A stretch of 64,000 nucleotides of DNA from CAIXZV01 sp963697365 (GTDB lineage Bacteria > Chloroflexota > Limnocylindria > Limnocylindrales > CSP1-4): the NCBI GenBank assembly GCA_963697365.1, contig CAVONT010000018.1, positions 9,544-73,543 of the forward strand, read 5' to 3'. Under the pieces are notes generated by a model that had not been told where the DNA came from, did not search any database, and was given only the letters and a program-made list of their open reading frames with translations. Below, one piece after another: positions 45,103-55,370 of this stretch; position 1 is the first letter of the stretch, and every line of letters begins with the position of its first letter. The translations under genes were made by a program, and so were the position numbers.

Positions 45103-48100
45103 TCAGCCGGGCGCGGAACCGCCTGGTGGCACGTCCGCCAGGGCTCCGATGCGGGCGAGCCGCCCCGCGATCCGGCGCCGCGTCCGCAGGACCGACCGGT
45201 AGCGGAACCACGTGGCGAGCGCGACACTCAGCCCCGCGGTCAGGAGCAGGGTGACAGCCGCGAAGACCACCGGATCGAGGCTGCCGGCGCCGGCGAGTGC
45301 CGCGTCGATCCTGTCCATACCGGGCGTGTCCGATCCGATCGTCGAGCCGGTGAGCGCGGCTGTCGGCGTGCCCGTCGGCCCAAGGGCGGCCGCGCCCGAC
45401 GCGCCGAGGTCGCCCAGCAGCACCAGTCCGGCCGGGTCCGTGACCACCAGTACCGGTCCGTCGCGGTCGTCGGGCACGCCGGTCGCGTTGACTGCATCGC
45501 CGGTCTCAACGAGGGCTGCGAGTCCCCCGGCGGATCCCTCGAGCACGATCCGCCCCGTGGATGTCCCATCGTCCAGCTCGAACCCGTCGGCGGCGACCGC
45601 CGTCACCAGCCCGCCGACGCGCACGGTGGCACCAAGATGGTCGGAAAGGTCGACAAGCTGGACATCGGCGGGTGCGGCGCTGGCGCCGTCCTCGCCGCCA
45701 GCCGAAGCGGTGGCGGCAGGAGAGGCGGCCGTTGCGCCCGGCGCACCACCGCTGGAGCCGGTCCTCGACGTGTCCGCTGGCGACGGCGATGGGGTCGAGG
45801 CCCCGAGAACGATGTCCGCACCGGATCGCGGCATGATCGCGAACCTCCGGTCCTTGGCCGTCGGGTAGGGCCGCTTCACGATGCCCGTGATCGTGGCGGT
45901 CCGCCCCTCGCCCAGCGCCGTGGACGGGATCCCGCTCCCAGCAAGGCCTGCGACCAGCAGGCGCAGGCTGCCCTGGGCCAGCTCCGCCGTCCACCTGTCG
46001 CCGTCCTTGCGGACGTTGGTGACTGTCCCGTGGACCTTGACGAGGCGCCACTCGGTCGCCTCGCCCGGTGCCGCGCGCAGGGCGTGCACGGCAGGGGCCC
46101 GCGAGCCGATCACCTTGAAGGCGCTCACTCGCAGGCGGGGCGCACCCCAGGCCCGCCCCACCTCGCCCGTCGCCCGAATGCGGACGCCGGGCCGGATGGC
46201 GGATGACTGGGCCTCGAGGTACAGCTCGATTGCACCGCTCGCGTCCTCGACGATCGCCCGGCGCCCGGAGGCATCGAGCAAGGTGCGGCTCGTGGTCACG
46301 GTCCCCTCGATCGTCACCGTGGCCCCGTCGCGGCGCTCCGCCACCGCGATCGACACCGGCGGCGGGTTGCCGGCCCCGGGCGTCGGGGTAGCCGTCGTGC
46401 CAGGCGTCGGGGTGCCGTCGTGCCGGGCGTCGGGGTGGCCGTCGTGCCGGGCGTCGGGGTGGCCGTCGTGCCGGGCGTCGGGGTGGCCGTCGTGCCGGGC
46501 GTCGGGGTGGCCGTCGTGCCGGGCGTCGGGGTGGCCGTCGTGCCAGGCGTCGGTGATGAATCCGGAGCGACCGAGACGTCAGCCTGGTCGCGAAGCCAGA
46601 GCCGGTAGCCGTCGAGGGCGCCCTTGCGAGAAGCGCGCTGGCCGAGAACGCCGGTGAGTGTCACCGACGTGTCCTTGCGCAGGCCCGTCGTCGCGATGCC
46701 CGCCGAGGCATCGGCGTAGACGCGGAGAGTGACCCCGCCGGAGCCGGCGATCGTGAGCACGATGTCGCCGCTGGTGGCCTTGGTGGGGGCCACCGAGATC
46801 GTCCCCGACGTGCGGACGAGGCGGCCTTCGGTACCTTCACCCGCTGCCGCGACAGAGATCACGAGGGGAGCGGGCACCTCGCCCGTGCCGGCGATGACCA
46901 ACGGGGTGCGCAGCCGCAGTTCAGTCTGGCCAAACGGAGCGGCAATCACGCCCGTCGCTTCGACCAGCGCTCCACGAGTCGGTACCGGATCACCGTCCCG
47001 AAGACGGACGGGAAGCCCGCCGGTGGCATCGCCGATCACCAGCAGCGGAGGGGTGCCGATGCGCCCGGCCTCCGCGACAACGACGCCACGCACGACCGCC
47101 TCCCCATCCAGCGGCACGAGCCTCGCTGCGGCGATGTCCGGGAGGACGGGTGCCGGTGACGGCGTCGGAGACGGGAGCGCCGTGGGCGACGGGGAAGGGC
47201 TCGCCGTCGGGCCTGGCGTGACCGTCGGCTGCGGCGTCGGGCTTGGGGTGGGCGAAGGAGAAGGCGTGGCGGTGGGCTTCGTGGTCGGGACGGGCGAAGG
47301 GTTTGGCGTGGGCGGGGACGTGGGGCTGACCGTCGGCGTGGGCACCGGGGACGGCGTTGGCGCGAGCGTGGGCGACGGCGTCGGCGCGACGGCGTCGGCT
47401 CGACGGTCGGGGTCGGCTCGACGGTCGGGGTCGGCTCGACGGTCGGGGTCGGCTCGACGGTCGGGGTCGGCTCGACGGTCGGGGTCGGCTCGACGGTCGG
47501 TGAAGGTGCCGCCGTCGGCTCGGCGGTCGGCGTCGGCGTCGGCATCGGCCCCGCAGCGAGTCCCTCCGCGACAGGCGCGGCGTTCACACGGAAGTCGGCC
47601 GCATTGTCGTTCGTGTCGGTCCAGGCCAGGCGCTCGATCGACGATCCACTCGCGGGCGCCGGCGCCGCCGTCCCCTCGACGAACGCGCTGATCGCGTCGC
47701 CCCAGCCCAGGGCGTCCACGGGCGCCCCTCCCACCGGGCGAATGACGATCGAGCCACCGGTTGCCGCAAGGCCGCCGGAATAGACGGCATCGGCACCGGC
47801 CGCAAACGTGCCGAGGCCATTGGCGAGCAGCAGCCGCTGGCCCGGCGCAAGCCACGTCGGCAGAGACCATGTCGTCTTGCGCGTGACCGTGGCGCCGGAC
47901 GCGGTCACGTAGACCACCTCGAGTCCCACGAGATCGGCATCGAGCACGCCGATGTTCGCGATCTCGATGTACTCGTCGGACGCGGACGAACCACCGGTCA
48001 CGACCTCGCCGACGACCAGGCCTGTCGAGACGGGCCATGCGACCGCGGCCGCCGGTGCCATGGAGCCGGCCTGGGTCGGCCGCGGGACGATGTCCGGCGT

Positions 48101-48163
48101 TGCAACGCCGGACAGCACGAGGAGAAGGACTGCGGCATACGCCGCCAGCCGGGCGCGCACCAT
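45103..48163 (-). CDS. Very large surface protein: lamin-tail domain, Pro/Thr repeats, OB folds, C-terminal anchor; two frameshifts
   Basis: About 1019 residues if restored. Signal peptide (LAAYAAVLLLVLSGVATPD), then a lamin-tail (LTD) domain (VVGEVVTGGSSASDEYIEIA, GLEVVYVTASG, WLAPGQRLLLANG, DALGWGDA). Six 18-base units encode PTVEPT, followed by a Pro/Thr/Ser spacer, an OB-fold region (RGVVVAEAGRIGTPPLLVIGD), about seven TPTPGTTA repeats and further OB-type domains (GATVTIEGTVTTSRTLLD; VKVHGTVTNVRKDGDRW). It ends with a C-terminal membrane helix (PVVFAAVTLLLTAGLSVALA) and Arg-rich tail. Frames change near 47390 and 46413, both at repeat arrays. LTD plus OB domains occur in secreted nucleases, but no nuclease domain is visible. 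Confidence 0.75.
46379..46553 (-). repeat. 24-bp tandem repeats encoding TPTPGTTA, with a one-base deletion
   Basis: About seven copies of a 24-base unit (GGCGTCGGGGTGGCCGTCGT plus GCCG on the plus strand). One unit reads GGTGCCGTCG where the others read GGTGGCCGTCG, so a single G is missing at 46413-46414. This deletion alone accounts for the frame change in the host gene. Confidence 0.9.
47397..47510 (-). repeat. 18-bp tandem repeats encoding PTVEPT
   Basis: Six near-identical 18-base units (GGCTCGACGGTCGGGGTC on the plus strand). The frame change of the surface-protein gene lies at the 47385-47398 border of this array, in a similar but shorter unit. Confidence 0.9.
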
Positions 48164-48294
48164 TGACGAACCTCCGGGAGAGCGCTGGCGGGCGACGGGA
48201 TGACGGCAGAGAACTGCAGTCTGGACCGCACCACTTATGCGTCACTTATCGGCGGAGCCCGCGGGAGCCCGATCGCCTCGATCGTCCCGACCCG

Positions 48295-48300
48295 GTACCA
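48295..48300 (+). promoter_or_regulatory. -10 box (TACCAT) for the 252-residue membrane protein gene
   Basis: TACCAT about 48 bases upstream of the GTG start. Here a leader with AGGAGG is present, so this gene is not leaderless. Confidence 0.45.
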
Positions 48301-48347
48301 TGCAGGCCGCCGCCCGCAATGGCGCCGTTTCCCGACAGGAGGACCTC

Positions 48348-49106
48348 GTGGCCCGCGCCAAGCGCACTGAACGCACCGACGCCCGCCGCCGCAGCCGCGC
48401 CGAGCAGGCCGCGCTGGCCGGGGAGACCACCGAGGCGACGGAGGCGGGTGCCACCGCGACCGGGTCGAGCGGTACGGGGTCTGCCGACGCGAAGCCTGCC
48501 CAGCGACCCGGCTTCACCACCTTGATGAAGTCCGCCTACAGGCCGCCGAACATCATCGATGACCTCAAGGCGCTCCCGGTCGTCCTGCTGAACCCGGGCT
48601 TCCTGCTCGCAACGGCGAGCTCGATCGGTATCGCGATCTGGTTCGTCCTCTCGTTCAACAGCGCGGTGAGCCAGGTGGCGATCGGTGACACCGAGAGCCT
48701 GGCCACGGTCTCGCAGTCGTACCAGATCCCGGCGATGCTGATGGGCATGGTGATCTCGCCGCCGCCCGCGGTCGGGGCGTTCCTGATCGGCTTCATGGCC
48801 AAGCGCGCGAGCTGGCTGGGCGGCCTCATCTACGGGATCGTGTGCACGATCGTGGTGATCCTCGTGCTGCAGCAGCCCGCCGGCCGGCTCTTCACCGGCG
48901 ACGGCTCGGCGCAGGACTTCATCGTGACCTACGCCGCGTGGGCGCCGGTGGGTGCGGCGCTCTTCGCTGCCGCTGCCGCCTGGTACAAGCGGTTCCTGAA
49001 CCTGTCGAACCCGAACCGGGCCCGCCAGGAGCAGCAGAAGAAGCAGGAGCGCAAGCCCCAGGGACGCGGCGACGTCAAGCCTAACGTCCGCTCCGGCTCG
49101 CGCTGA
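48348..49106 (+). CDS. Membrane protein with basic termini, unknown function
   Basis: 252 residues. The GTG at 48348 is chosen because AGGAGG lies six bases before it; the frame is open further upstream without a site. The N-terminus is Arg/Ala-rich (AKRTERTDARRRSRAEQAAL). Hydrophobic segments at about residues 83-105 (VVLLNPGFLLATASSIGIAI), 130-155, 165-185 (LGGLIYGIVCTIVVILVLQ) and 200-220 (FIVTYAAWAPVGAALFAAAA) follow. The C-terminal tail is strongly basic and Gln-rich (RARQEQQKKQERKPQGRGD). A terminator follows. No family recognised. Confidence 0.75.
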   Translation: MARAKRTERTDARRRSRAEQAALAGETTEATEAGATATGSSGTGSADAKPAQRPGFTTLMKSAYRPPNIIDDLKALPVVLLNPGFLLATASSIGIAIWFVLSFNSAVSQVAIGDTESLATVSQSYQIPAMLMGMVISPPPAVGAFLIGFMAKRASWLGGLIYGIVCTIVVILVLQQPAGRLFTGDGSAQDFIVTYAAWAPVGAALFAAAAAWYKRFLNLSNPNRARQEQQKKQERKPQGRGDVKPNVRSGSR

Positions 49107-49124
49107 TCCTCGCTCGTAGCGATC

Positions 49125-49160
49125 GAACGCCCGGCTCCGGCCGGGCGTTCTTGCTGTTGC
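49125..49160 (+). terminator. Terminator after the 252-residue membrane protein gene
   Basis: 11-bp stem (GAACGCCCGGC and complement) with a TCCG loop, followed by TTGCTGTT. It starts 19 bases after the stop codon. The remaining gap to 49406 shows no gene. Confidence 0.75.
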
Positions 49161-49406
49161 ACCAATCCATGTTCCGGGGTGGCGCGAACTAGGGGCAAGA
49201 CAGCAGTCTCGCCCCGATGGCGGCGACCCCGTCACGGAAGCTCGGGCCGGTCCGGGATCGCCGCCGTCGGGGCGAGGTACTGTCGGAACCTTGCGGCGTG
49301 GGTCTCCTCCCTCCGCCCACGCCGCGGTTCCTCCTCCTCCCCCCGCGGTGACCGCCTCCACGGTTCCCGCGCGCCCGGCATCGAGCCGCGACCCGGCCCT
49401 CCGCGG

Positions 49407-52400
49407 TCAACCCATCCGCCGCATCCCGGCCATCCCCATGTGGCGCACACCCGACGGCGACTCGGGACCCCCGGCCCCTGCCGCGGCTTCTACCAGCGGG
49501 TGCACCTCGCGGGCGATCACGTTGACCACCTCGCCCTCCCGCTGGAGGTCGCCCTCCACGAGGATCAGGGCATGCCGCCGGACCACGGACCGGAGCCTGG
49601 CCCAGGTGTCCGGCCAGAGCGTGACGTTGACCATGCCGCTCTCGTCCTCGAGGGCGAGGAAGACCGTTCCCTTCGCCGTCATCGGATGCTGCCGGGTCAC
49701 CACCAGCCCGCCGATCCGCACCCGCCCCGGCCCGCGCTCCGCGAGTGCCGCGTTCGGCAGTGCTCCGAGCCGGTCCAGCGCCGGCCGGAACAGCGCCACC
49801 ACCTGGTGCCTGGCATCCAGCCCGACCACCGCGTAGGCGTCGCCCAGGCGCTCCGGCTCCGTGAGCGGCGGCAGGTCGGGCGCCCCGGTCGCCGGCAGGC
49901 GCAGGTCCATCGGCCGCCCCGCGGCCTTGCCGCGCCCCCGGCCCCGCACGGTCCGCCCGTCCACCCGCCCCTTCGACGCCCCGGCCACCTCACGCAACTG
50001 CCAGAGGAGCTCGCGCCGCGGACGGCCCAGGGAGTCCAGCGCCCCCGCCCGGATCAGCCGCTCGACCACCTCCTCCGCCAGGCCGGTCCGCTCCACCACG
50101 TCGGTGAGGTCCGCGTACGGTCCACGCGCCAGCTCCGCGTCCAGCCGCGCCTGCTCCGCCTCGCCGATCCCCTTGACCAGGTGCAGCCCCAGGCGGATCC
50201 CCCAACCCGTCATCGACTCCGCCGCCCAGCGCCGGCGCGAGGCCGCCACCGGGATCACGCATGCGGGTGAGCGCACGGGACGCGGGTACACGTCGATCCC
50301 GGCGCCGTCGGGCAGCGGCTCGCCCTCGTCGGCATCGTGCGAGCCGTCGTCGCCCGCCTCCTCCGCCAGCGCCCAGCCAGGCCTGCCCACCCATTCGGTC
50401 GTGGTCCGCCACGCGGAGCGGTTGACATCCACCGGCAGGACGGCGACCCCGTGGCGCTTCGCGTCGTTCACGAGCACCTCCACCGGGTAGAAGCCCATCG
50501 GCTGGGCATTGATGAGGCCGGTGGTGAACTGGGCCGGATAGAAGAGCTTGAGGAACGCCGACTCGTAGGCGGTCCGGGCGAACGCCGCGGCATGGCTCTT
50601 GGCGAAGCCGAACGACGCGAAGCCGGCCACCCGCCGGAACAGCTCCTCCGCGTCGTCCTCCGGCATGCCATGGATCCGCACGCAGCCGCCGACGAACTCG
50701 TCATGGAGCTTGTCCATCTCGTGCTTGCTGCGGTACGTGCCCATCGCCCGCCGGAACGCGTCGGATCCCGCAGGCGTGAAGCCCGCCACGTCGATGGCGA
50801 TCCGCATCACCTGCTCCTGGTAGAGGATCACGCCCAGGGTGTCGTGAAGGATGGGCTCAAGGGACGGGTGGAGATACTCCACCGGCTCCAGGCCCTGCTT
50901 GCGGCGCAGGTACGGGTGGACGGCATTTCCCTGGATGGGCCCGGGCCGGATGATCGCGACCTCCACCACGAGGTCGTCGAGGCTCTCCGGGCGCGACTTC
51001 GGCAGGGTCTGCATCTGGGCCCGGCTCTCCACCTGGAACACGCCGACGGTGTCGGCGGCCTGGAGCATCGTGAAGACCTCGGGGATCTCCTCGGGGATCC
51101 GGTCGAGGTCCAGGCACACCGCGCAATCGTGCTCCACGAGCTGGACGGTCTCGTCGATGGCGGCGAGCATCCCGAGGCCCAGCAGGTCCAGCTTGATGAG
51201 TTTCATCGTCTCGACATCGCGCTTGTCGTACTGGACGACGACCCGGTCCTTCATCGTGGCCCGCTCGAGCGGGACGATGTCGATCAGCGGCGCGGCGGTC
51301 ACCAGCATCCCCCCGGTGTGGATGGAGAGGTGGCGCGGGAAGCCGTCGATGCGGGCGCACAGCTCCAGCCAGCGCTCCCAGTCCGACAGGCCCACGAGCG
51401 AGCCCTCGTGGCGCCCGTCCGATGCAGGTGGCTCGGGCGGGTCGAGACGGGCGACGGAGCTCTTCGCGTCCTCGAGGCGCTGGGCGGCCTCCCGGTAGGG
51501 TGCCCAGCCCTCCGCCCGGGCGCCCGAGGCGTCGGGGTCGGTGCGCCAGTCCCTGTCCGATGTCGGCGTATAGCCCGTCCCACGACCACCCCGGAGCCAG
51601 GCGACGCTCGCGGGTGTGTCGCCCGGGCCGCCCTCGTCGTCCCCCCGCCCCCCGGAGCGGATCGCCGGCGCGGAGCCCGGCGCCCCCTCCCACGTCCCAT
51701 CGCCCGGCCGGAGCATCCGCCCGTTCCCATGCTCGGCCGAGGTGTCGTGCCCGAACCGCCCGCCGCGCGCGTGGTTGAGCTGCCCCATCCCGTCGACCAG
51801 CCCGCGATCCCCCGCCTGCGCCGCCGCTCCTGCCATCGCGATCTCCGCGGTCAGCCGCCGCGAGCCCCGGACCGCGTCCCCTGCGAGGCCGCCCGGCTCC
51901 CCTGCGAGGCCGCCGGGTCCCGCGTCCTCGCCTGGTCGCGCGAAGAACCGCGCGAACCCGCCCTCCGCCTCGAGATCGCGCCGCACCATGCCGCTGTCGT
52001 ACGTCTCGAGCGCCTTCGCCACCCGGTCGACCAGCGGGCGCGGGAACCCCAGTGCATACCCCACCTCGCGCACCGCCGATCGCGCCCGGTATGTCACCAG
52101 GTTGCAGACCATCCCGGTGTGCTCCTGGCCGTACCGCTCGTAGACGTACTGGATCACCTCCTCCCGGCGCTCGCTGGAGAAGTCGATGTCCACGTCCGGG
52201 TACGCCGTCCGCCCCTCGTTGATGAACCGCTCGAACAGCAGTTCGTGGCGGATCGGATCGACCCGGGTGATCCCGAGCACATAGGCGACGATCGAGTCCG
52301 CCGCGCTCCCACGCCCCTGCGCCGGGATGCCCCGCGACTTCGCGAACTGCATCAGGTCCCAGCAGATCAGGAAGAACTCGGCGAGACCCGTCTTCTCGAT

Positions 52401-53622
52401 CACGCCCAGCTCGTGGGCCAACTGCTGCACGACGGCCGGTGTCAAGGGGTGGTACCGGCGGCGCGCGCCCTGCCAGCACAGCTCCGACAGGTGACTGAAC
52501 GGCGTCTCGCCCTTCGGCACCGCGAACCCTGGGAACCGGTAGCGTTCGAAGGAGAGCTCGACGTTGCAGGCGGCCGCGATCTCCGCCGATGCCGCGATGC
52601 CTTCGCGCCATGCCCGCGCCAGGACCGGGTCGACCGCACTCGTGGACTCCTCCCCCGGAGGCAGCGCCAGCAGGTCCGCCGGCCCCTTGAGGTACGACTC
52701 CCCGTCGGGACGGCGAAGGTCCGCGAGCTCCGCGAGAGGCCGCCCGTGGCGGATGGCCATCAGGATGTCCGCGAGCTCGCGGTCGTGCGGCAGCGCATAG
52801 TGCACGTCGTTCGTGACGACCACCGGCAGCGCCAGCTCGTCGGCAAGCCGTGCCGTCTCGGAACAGCGCCAGTCGTCGTCGGGCAGGAGGTGGTGGGAGA
52901 GCTCGAGCGCGAACCCGGTCCGCGCAGCCGAGTCCGCCGTGCCGAACAGCTGCGCGTACCGCTCCGCCGCCGCGCGCGCCCCCTCGCGGTCGCCCGCCCG
53001 CAGGCGCCGCGCGATCTCGCCGTGCCGGCAGCCCGACAGGGCGACGAGCCCCTCGAGGTTCGCCGCCAGCAGCTCATGGGTGAAGCGCGGCACGGCCTTG
53101 GAGCCCGCGAGGTTCGCCCGCGACACCATGCGGCAGAGGCTGCGCCAGCCAGTCGCGTCGCGGGCCAGGAGGACGAGGTGCGGGCCCCGCTGCTCCTCCC
53201 CGACCCCGCGGTGGTCCTCTTTGACCTCGCGCCGGTGACCGGGCAGCCGGGCACGCTCCGGCCGGGGGCGCTGCGGCCGGCCCTCGACGACAACGGGCGT
53301 CTCCTCGACACGGGGCGGGCGCCTGCCCGGCCTCCAGGTCCGGCGCGCCGGCACGACGAGCCCGCCCGGGTCCGGCACTGCCGCATCGAGCAGCTCGATC
53401 TCGACCCCGATCACCGGGTGCAGCCCGGCCGCCAGCGCAGCGTTCGCAAACCGGACCGCGCCGTAGAGGCCCTGGTGGTCCGTGATCGCGAGCCCCGTGA
53501 GAGCCCAGCTCGACCGCCCGCGCGACGAGGTCGTCGGGTGCCGACGCGCCGTCGAGGAAGGAGAAGTGGGTGTGGCAGTGGAGCTCCGCGTAGGCGGGCG
53601 CGGGAGCAGGCGGGGTGGCCAC
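49407..53622 (-). CDS. dnaE2: Error-prone DNA polymerase III alpha, DnaE2/ImuC, one frameshift
   Basis: Translesion polymerase, about 1404 residues, longer than the usual ~1080. PHP domain first (YAELHCHTHFSFLDGAS, then LAITDHQGLYGAVRFANAAL). The palm carries GRGSAADSIVAYVLGITRVD and YPDVDIDFSSERR (catalytic Asp pair, ~residue 475), and the third Asp is in VVQYDKRDVETMK. The C-terminal OB fold (RIGGLVVTRQHPMTAKGTVF) ends the protein. A ~150-residue Gly/Arg-rich insertion lies at about residues 565-715. One indel sits at the GGG near 53504-53506, between VARAVEL and ALTGLAITDH. Starts with GTG. A LexA box lies in the promoter and imuA/imuB are nearby, which supports DnaE2. Confidence 0.92.
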
Positions 53623-53656
53623 GGCGATGTCCTGGTATCCCGGGGGCGGGACCGGG

Positions 53657-53685
53657 AGTATAGAACATCTGTTCTGTTATCACCA
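53657..53685 (-). promoter_or_regulatory. dnaE2 promoter with embedded LexA box (AGAACATCTGTTCT)
   Basis: The palindrome AGAAC-ATCT-GTTCT (53662-53675) has the GAAC-N4-GTTC core of Gram-positive SOS boxes. It fills the spacer just upstream of a TATACT -10 box (53662-53657, minus strand), about 35 bases before the GTG. The same core precedes imuA. Confidence 0.85.
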
Positions 53686-53688
53686 GTC

Positions 53689-54362
53689 CTAGACGGGCCT
53701 GACCACCACCTGGTGCAGCGAGTCAAGAACGACGTCGGCGCCGGCGTCCGCGAGATCCACGTCCGGGCGCTCCGGGATCCCAACGGCGAACAGGCCCGCT
53801 GCCTTGGCCGCCTGCACGCCCATCGGCGAGTCCTCGAACGCGATCGCGTCCGCCGGGTGCCACGCCCAGCAGCCGGCAGGCCTCGAGATAGACGTCCGGG
53901 GCGGGCTTCGGACTTGCCGATGTCGATGCCCGAAGCCACCACCTCCAGCACCCCGAGCCCGACGGCGTCGAGCGCGCGGCGGACCAGGATGCCGGACGTG
54001 TTCGACGCGACCGCCATCGGCAGACGGTCGTCCAGCGCCTCCACGAGCTCGCGAGCGCCGGCGTTCAGCGGTGCGCCCGAGATGTAGTGGGCAAGCATGA
54101 TCTCACCGATCTCGCGCTCGATATCGGCCGGCGGAAGCCCGAGGCGTGCCCCGTAGATCGCGGCGGTGTCCACGAGCGCCCGCCCGTGCGAGGCGATCAT
54201 GTCCGCGTCGGTGAAGGTGTCGCCGTGGCGCGCGAGCAGCTCCCGCTCGGCGGCATGCCACATCGGCTCGGTGTCCAGGAGCAGGCCGTCCATGTCGAAC
54301 ACGACCGCCCGGAAGCGGCCGGGCAGGACGAGCGACGCGGTGGCGGACTGCAGGGTGGTCAC
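53689..54362 (-). CDS. HAD-family phosphatase (phosphoglycolate/beta-phosphoglucomutase-like), two frameshifts
   Basis: About 224 residues if restored, GTG start. Motif I RAVVFDMDGLLLDTEP (nucleophile Asp), motif II in MAVASNTSG. After an indel near 53915, motif III KPAPDVYLEACRLLGV. After a second near 53864, motif IV AIAFEDSPMGVQAAKAAGL. A cap domain lies between I and II. All catalytic motifs are present, only in three frames. A TACAAT -10 box lies about 28 bases upstream of the start. The stop is 14 bases before the dnaE2 LexA box. Substrate unknown. Confidence 0.82.
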
Positions 54363-54389
54363 GTGTGGCCTCGAGGAAGGGGCGCCGCG

Positions 54390-54395
54390 ATTGTA
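54390..54395 (-). promoter_or_regulatory. -10 box (TACAAT) of the HAD gene
   Basis: TACAAT on the minus strand, 27 bases before the GTG at 54362. No good -35 is visible. Confidence 0.35.
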
Positions 54396-54410
54396 GTTGC
54401 ATGACACTGC

Positions 54411-54429
54411 GGGGCCGAAATTCGGCCCC
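54411..54429. other. Short perfect palindrome (GGGGCCGAA-A-TTCGGCCCC)
   Basis: 9-base arms around one base, directly upstream of the HAD promoter and 42 bases before a possible small gene on the other strand. Could be an operator or a bidirectional stem. Confidence 0.5.
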
Positions 54430-54470
54430 GAATGGCGCAACTCCGAGGTGGTGTCCGGCGTCTCACCAGC

Positions 54471-54599
54471 ATGACCGCCGACCTCCGCCATCCGACCCGG
54501 GTGCCCGCACTCGAACTCCTCCTGCGCGCGCTCGCGGTCGTGCTGGTGGCGGCGACGATCCTCGGCCTCCTGCCGGCCCTGCTGGCGCTGGCCGCGTAA
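54471..54599 (+). CDS. Possible 42-residue single-helix membrane peptide
   Basis: ATG to TAA frame of 43 codons. A short basic N-terminus (MTADLRHPTRVP) is followed by one long hydrophobic helix (LELLLRALAVVLVAATILGL) ending LLALAA. No clear ribosome site. A hairpin that could terminate it lies at 54670-54702. Codon use resembles the neighbours, but the short length makes the call uncertain. Confidence 0.35.
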   Translation: MTADLRHPTRVPALELLLRALAVVLVAATILGLLPALLALAA

Positions 54600-54669
54600 G
54601 CACCGGCGGCGGACGTCGCGATGGCGACCGCCGACCTGGCCACCGGGCACTGGGCAGCCCGATGACCCG

Positions 54670-54702
54670 AGGACCCTCGCCGCATGGGGTGGCGAGGGTC
54701 CT
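54670..54702 (+). terminator. Hairpin, possible terminator
   Basis: Perfect 12-bp stem (AGGACCCTCGCC and complement), 9-base loop, no T-run. It lies between the possible 42-residue gene and the lipoprotein promoter, and argues against starting the lipoprotein upstream at 54684, inside the stem-loop. Confidence 0.5.
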
Positions 54703-54739
54703 CCGCATTCCCGGAGTTCCTCCGCATTCCGGGGCTACC

Positions 54740-55334
54740 ATGCGCGATATGCCCGTCCGGATCACTCGCACCGCTCCCTGCCGGCCTGCTGCTCGCGGCG
54801 ATCGTCGTGTCCGTGGCCGGGTGCCTGTACGATCCACCGCCGCCGACCGGTGCCCCGCCGGTGTCGACCGGTGCCCCGCCGGTGTCGACGCCGACAGCCG
54901 GGTCACCCACTGATCCACTGGAGCCAACACCCGTCCCCGTCCCGGACACGCCGCAGCCGACGGAGGTCCCGGAGCCCGTCCCGACGCAGGTTGGCGTGAC
55001 CAACACGCCGTGGGGAGCGATCGTGGACGAGATCCCGGCCGAGTGGCCGGTGTTCCCCGGCGCCGAGGCCGTCGATCCCGACGACGGGCCGGCCAGCGGC
55101 ACATGGCTCGCCTCGGACAGGGTGGATGCGGTGGCAGGCTGGTACCGCGACACACTCTCGGGCATCGGGTTCACCATCGAGAACCTGTCGTCACCACTGG
55201 AGGACGGGAGCCGCGTCCTCGACATCGTCACCGACCTGCCCGAGTGTCGCATCCAGGCGACCTTCAGGCCCGTGGAGGGCTCGACGATGATCACGGTGCT
55301 GTACGGTGCGGGGTGCGCCGGCGGCGACGCCTGA
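54740..55334 (+). CDS. Lipoprotein of unknown function (probable frameshift near the N-terminus)
   Basis: About 198 residues. The signal peptide PAGLLLAAIVVSVAGC has a clear lipobox (VAGC). A Pro/Thr-rich linker with a repeated TGAPPVST unit follows, then a C-terminal domain of about 110 residues (WPVFPGAEAVDPDDGPASGT, RDTLSGIGFTIENLSS). The C-terminal domain has two cysteines (PECR, GAGC). The ATGs at 54740 and 54749 fit a TACCAT box at 54736 but are one frame away from the signal peptide, so an indel near 54775 is likely. An in-frame start at 54684 exists but lies within a hairpin and adds 36 unlikely residues. Confidence 0.65.
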
Positions 55335-55370
55335 GCGAGCACACTGGCGAGGAGCAGGAGGAGGTCACGG

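Noticed and set aside
47397..47510. Tandem repeats as CRISPR or satellite DNA
   Set aside because: The 18-bp and 24-bp units have no spacers and encode in-frame Pro/Thr linker repeats of a surface protein.
50337..53663. A 1108-codon plus-strand frame opposite dnaE2, and a 710-codon one opposite dnaK (17138-19270)
   Set aside because: Both mirror the third-position GC of the real gene on the other strand and contain no domain-like sequence.
49407..54650. A single 1747-codon frame joining HAD phosphatase to DnaE2
   Set aside because: It results from indels. The HAD stop (53689), the LexA-controlled promoter (53657-53685) and the dnaE2 GTG lie inside it, and the joining stretch is out-of-frame Arg/Ser/Pro sequence.
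54684..54739. Upstream start (ATG 54684) for the lipoprotein
   Set aside because: It lies within a 12-bp hairpin, adds a Pro/Cys-rich segment before the signal peptide, and has no ribosome site. The TACCAT box at 54736 points to 54740/54749.
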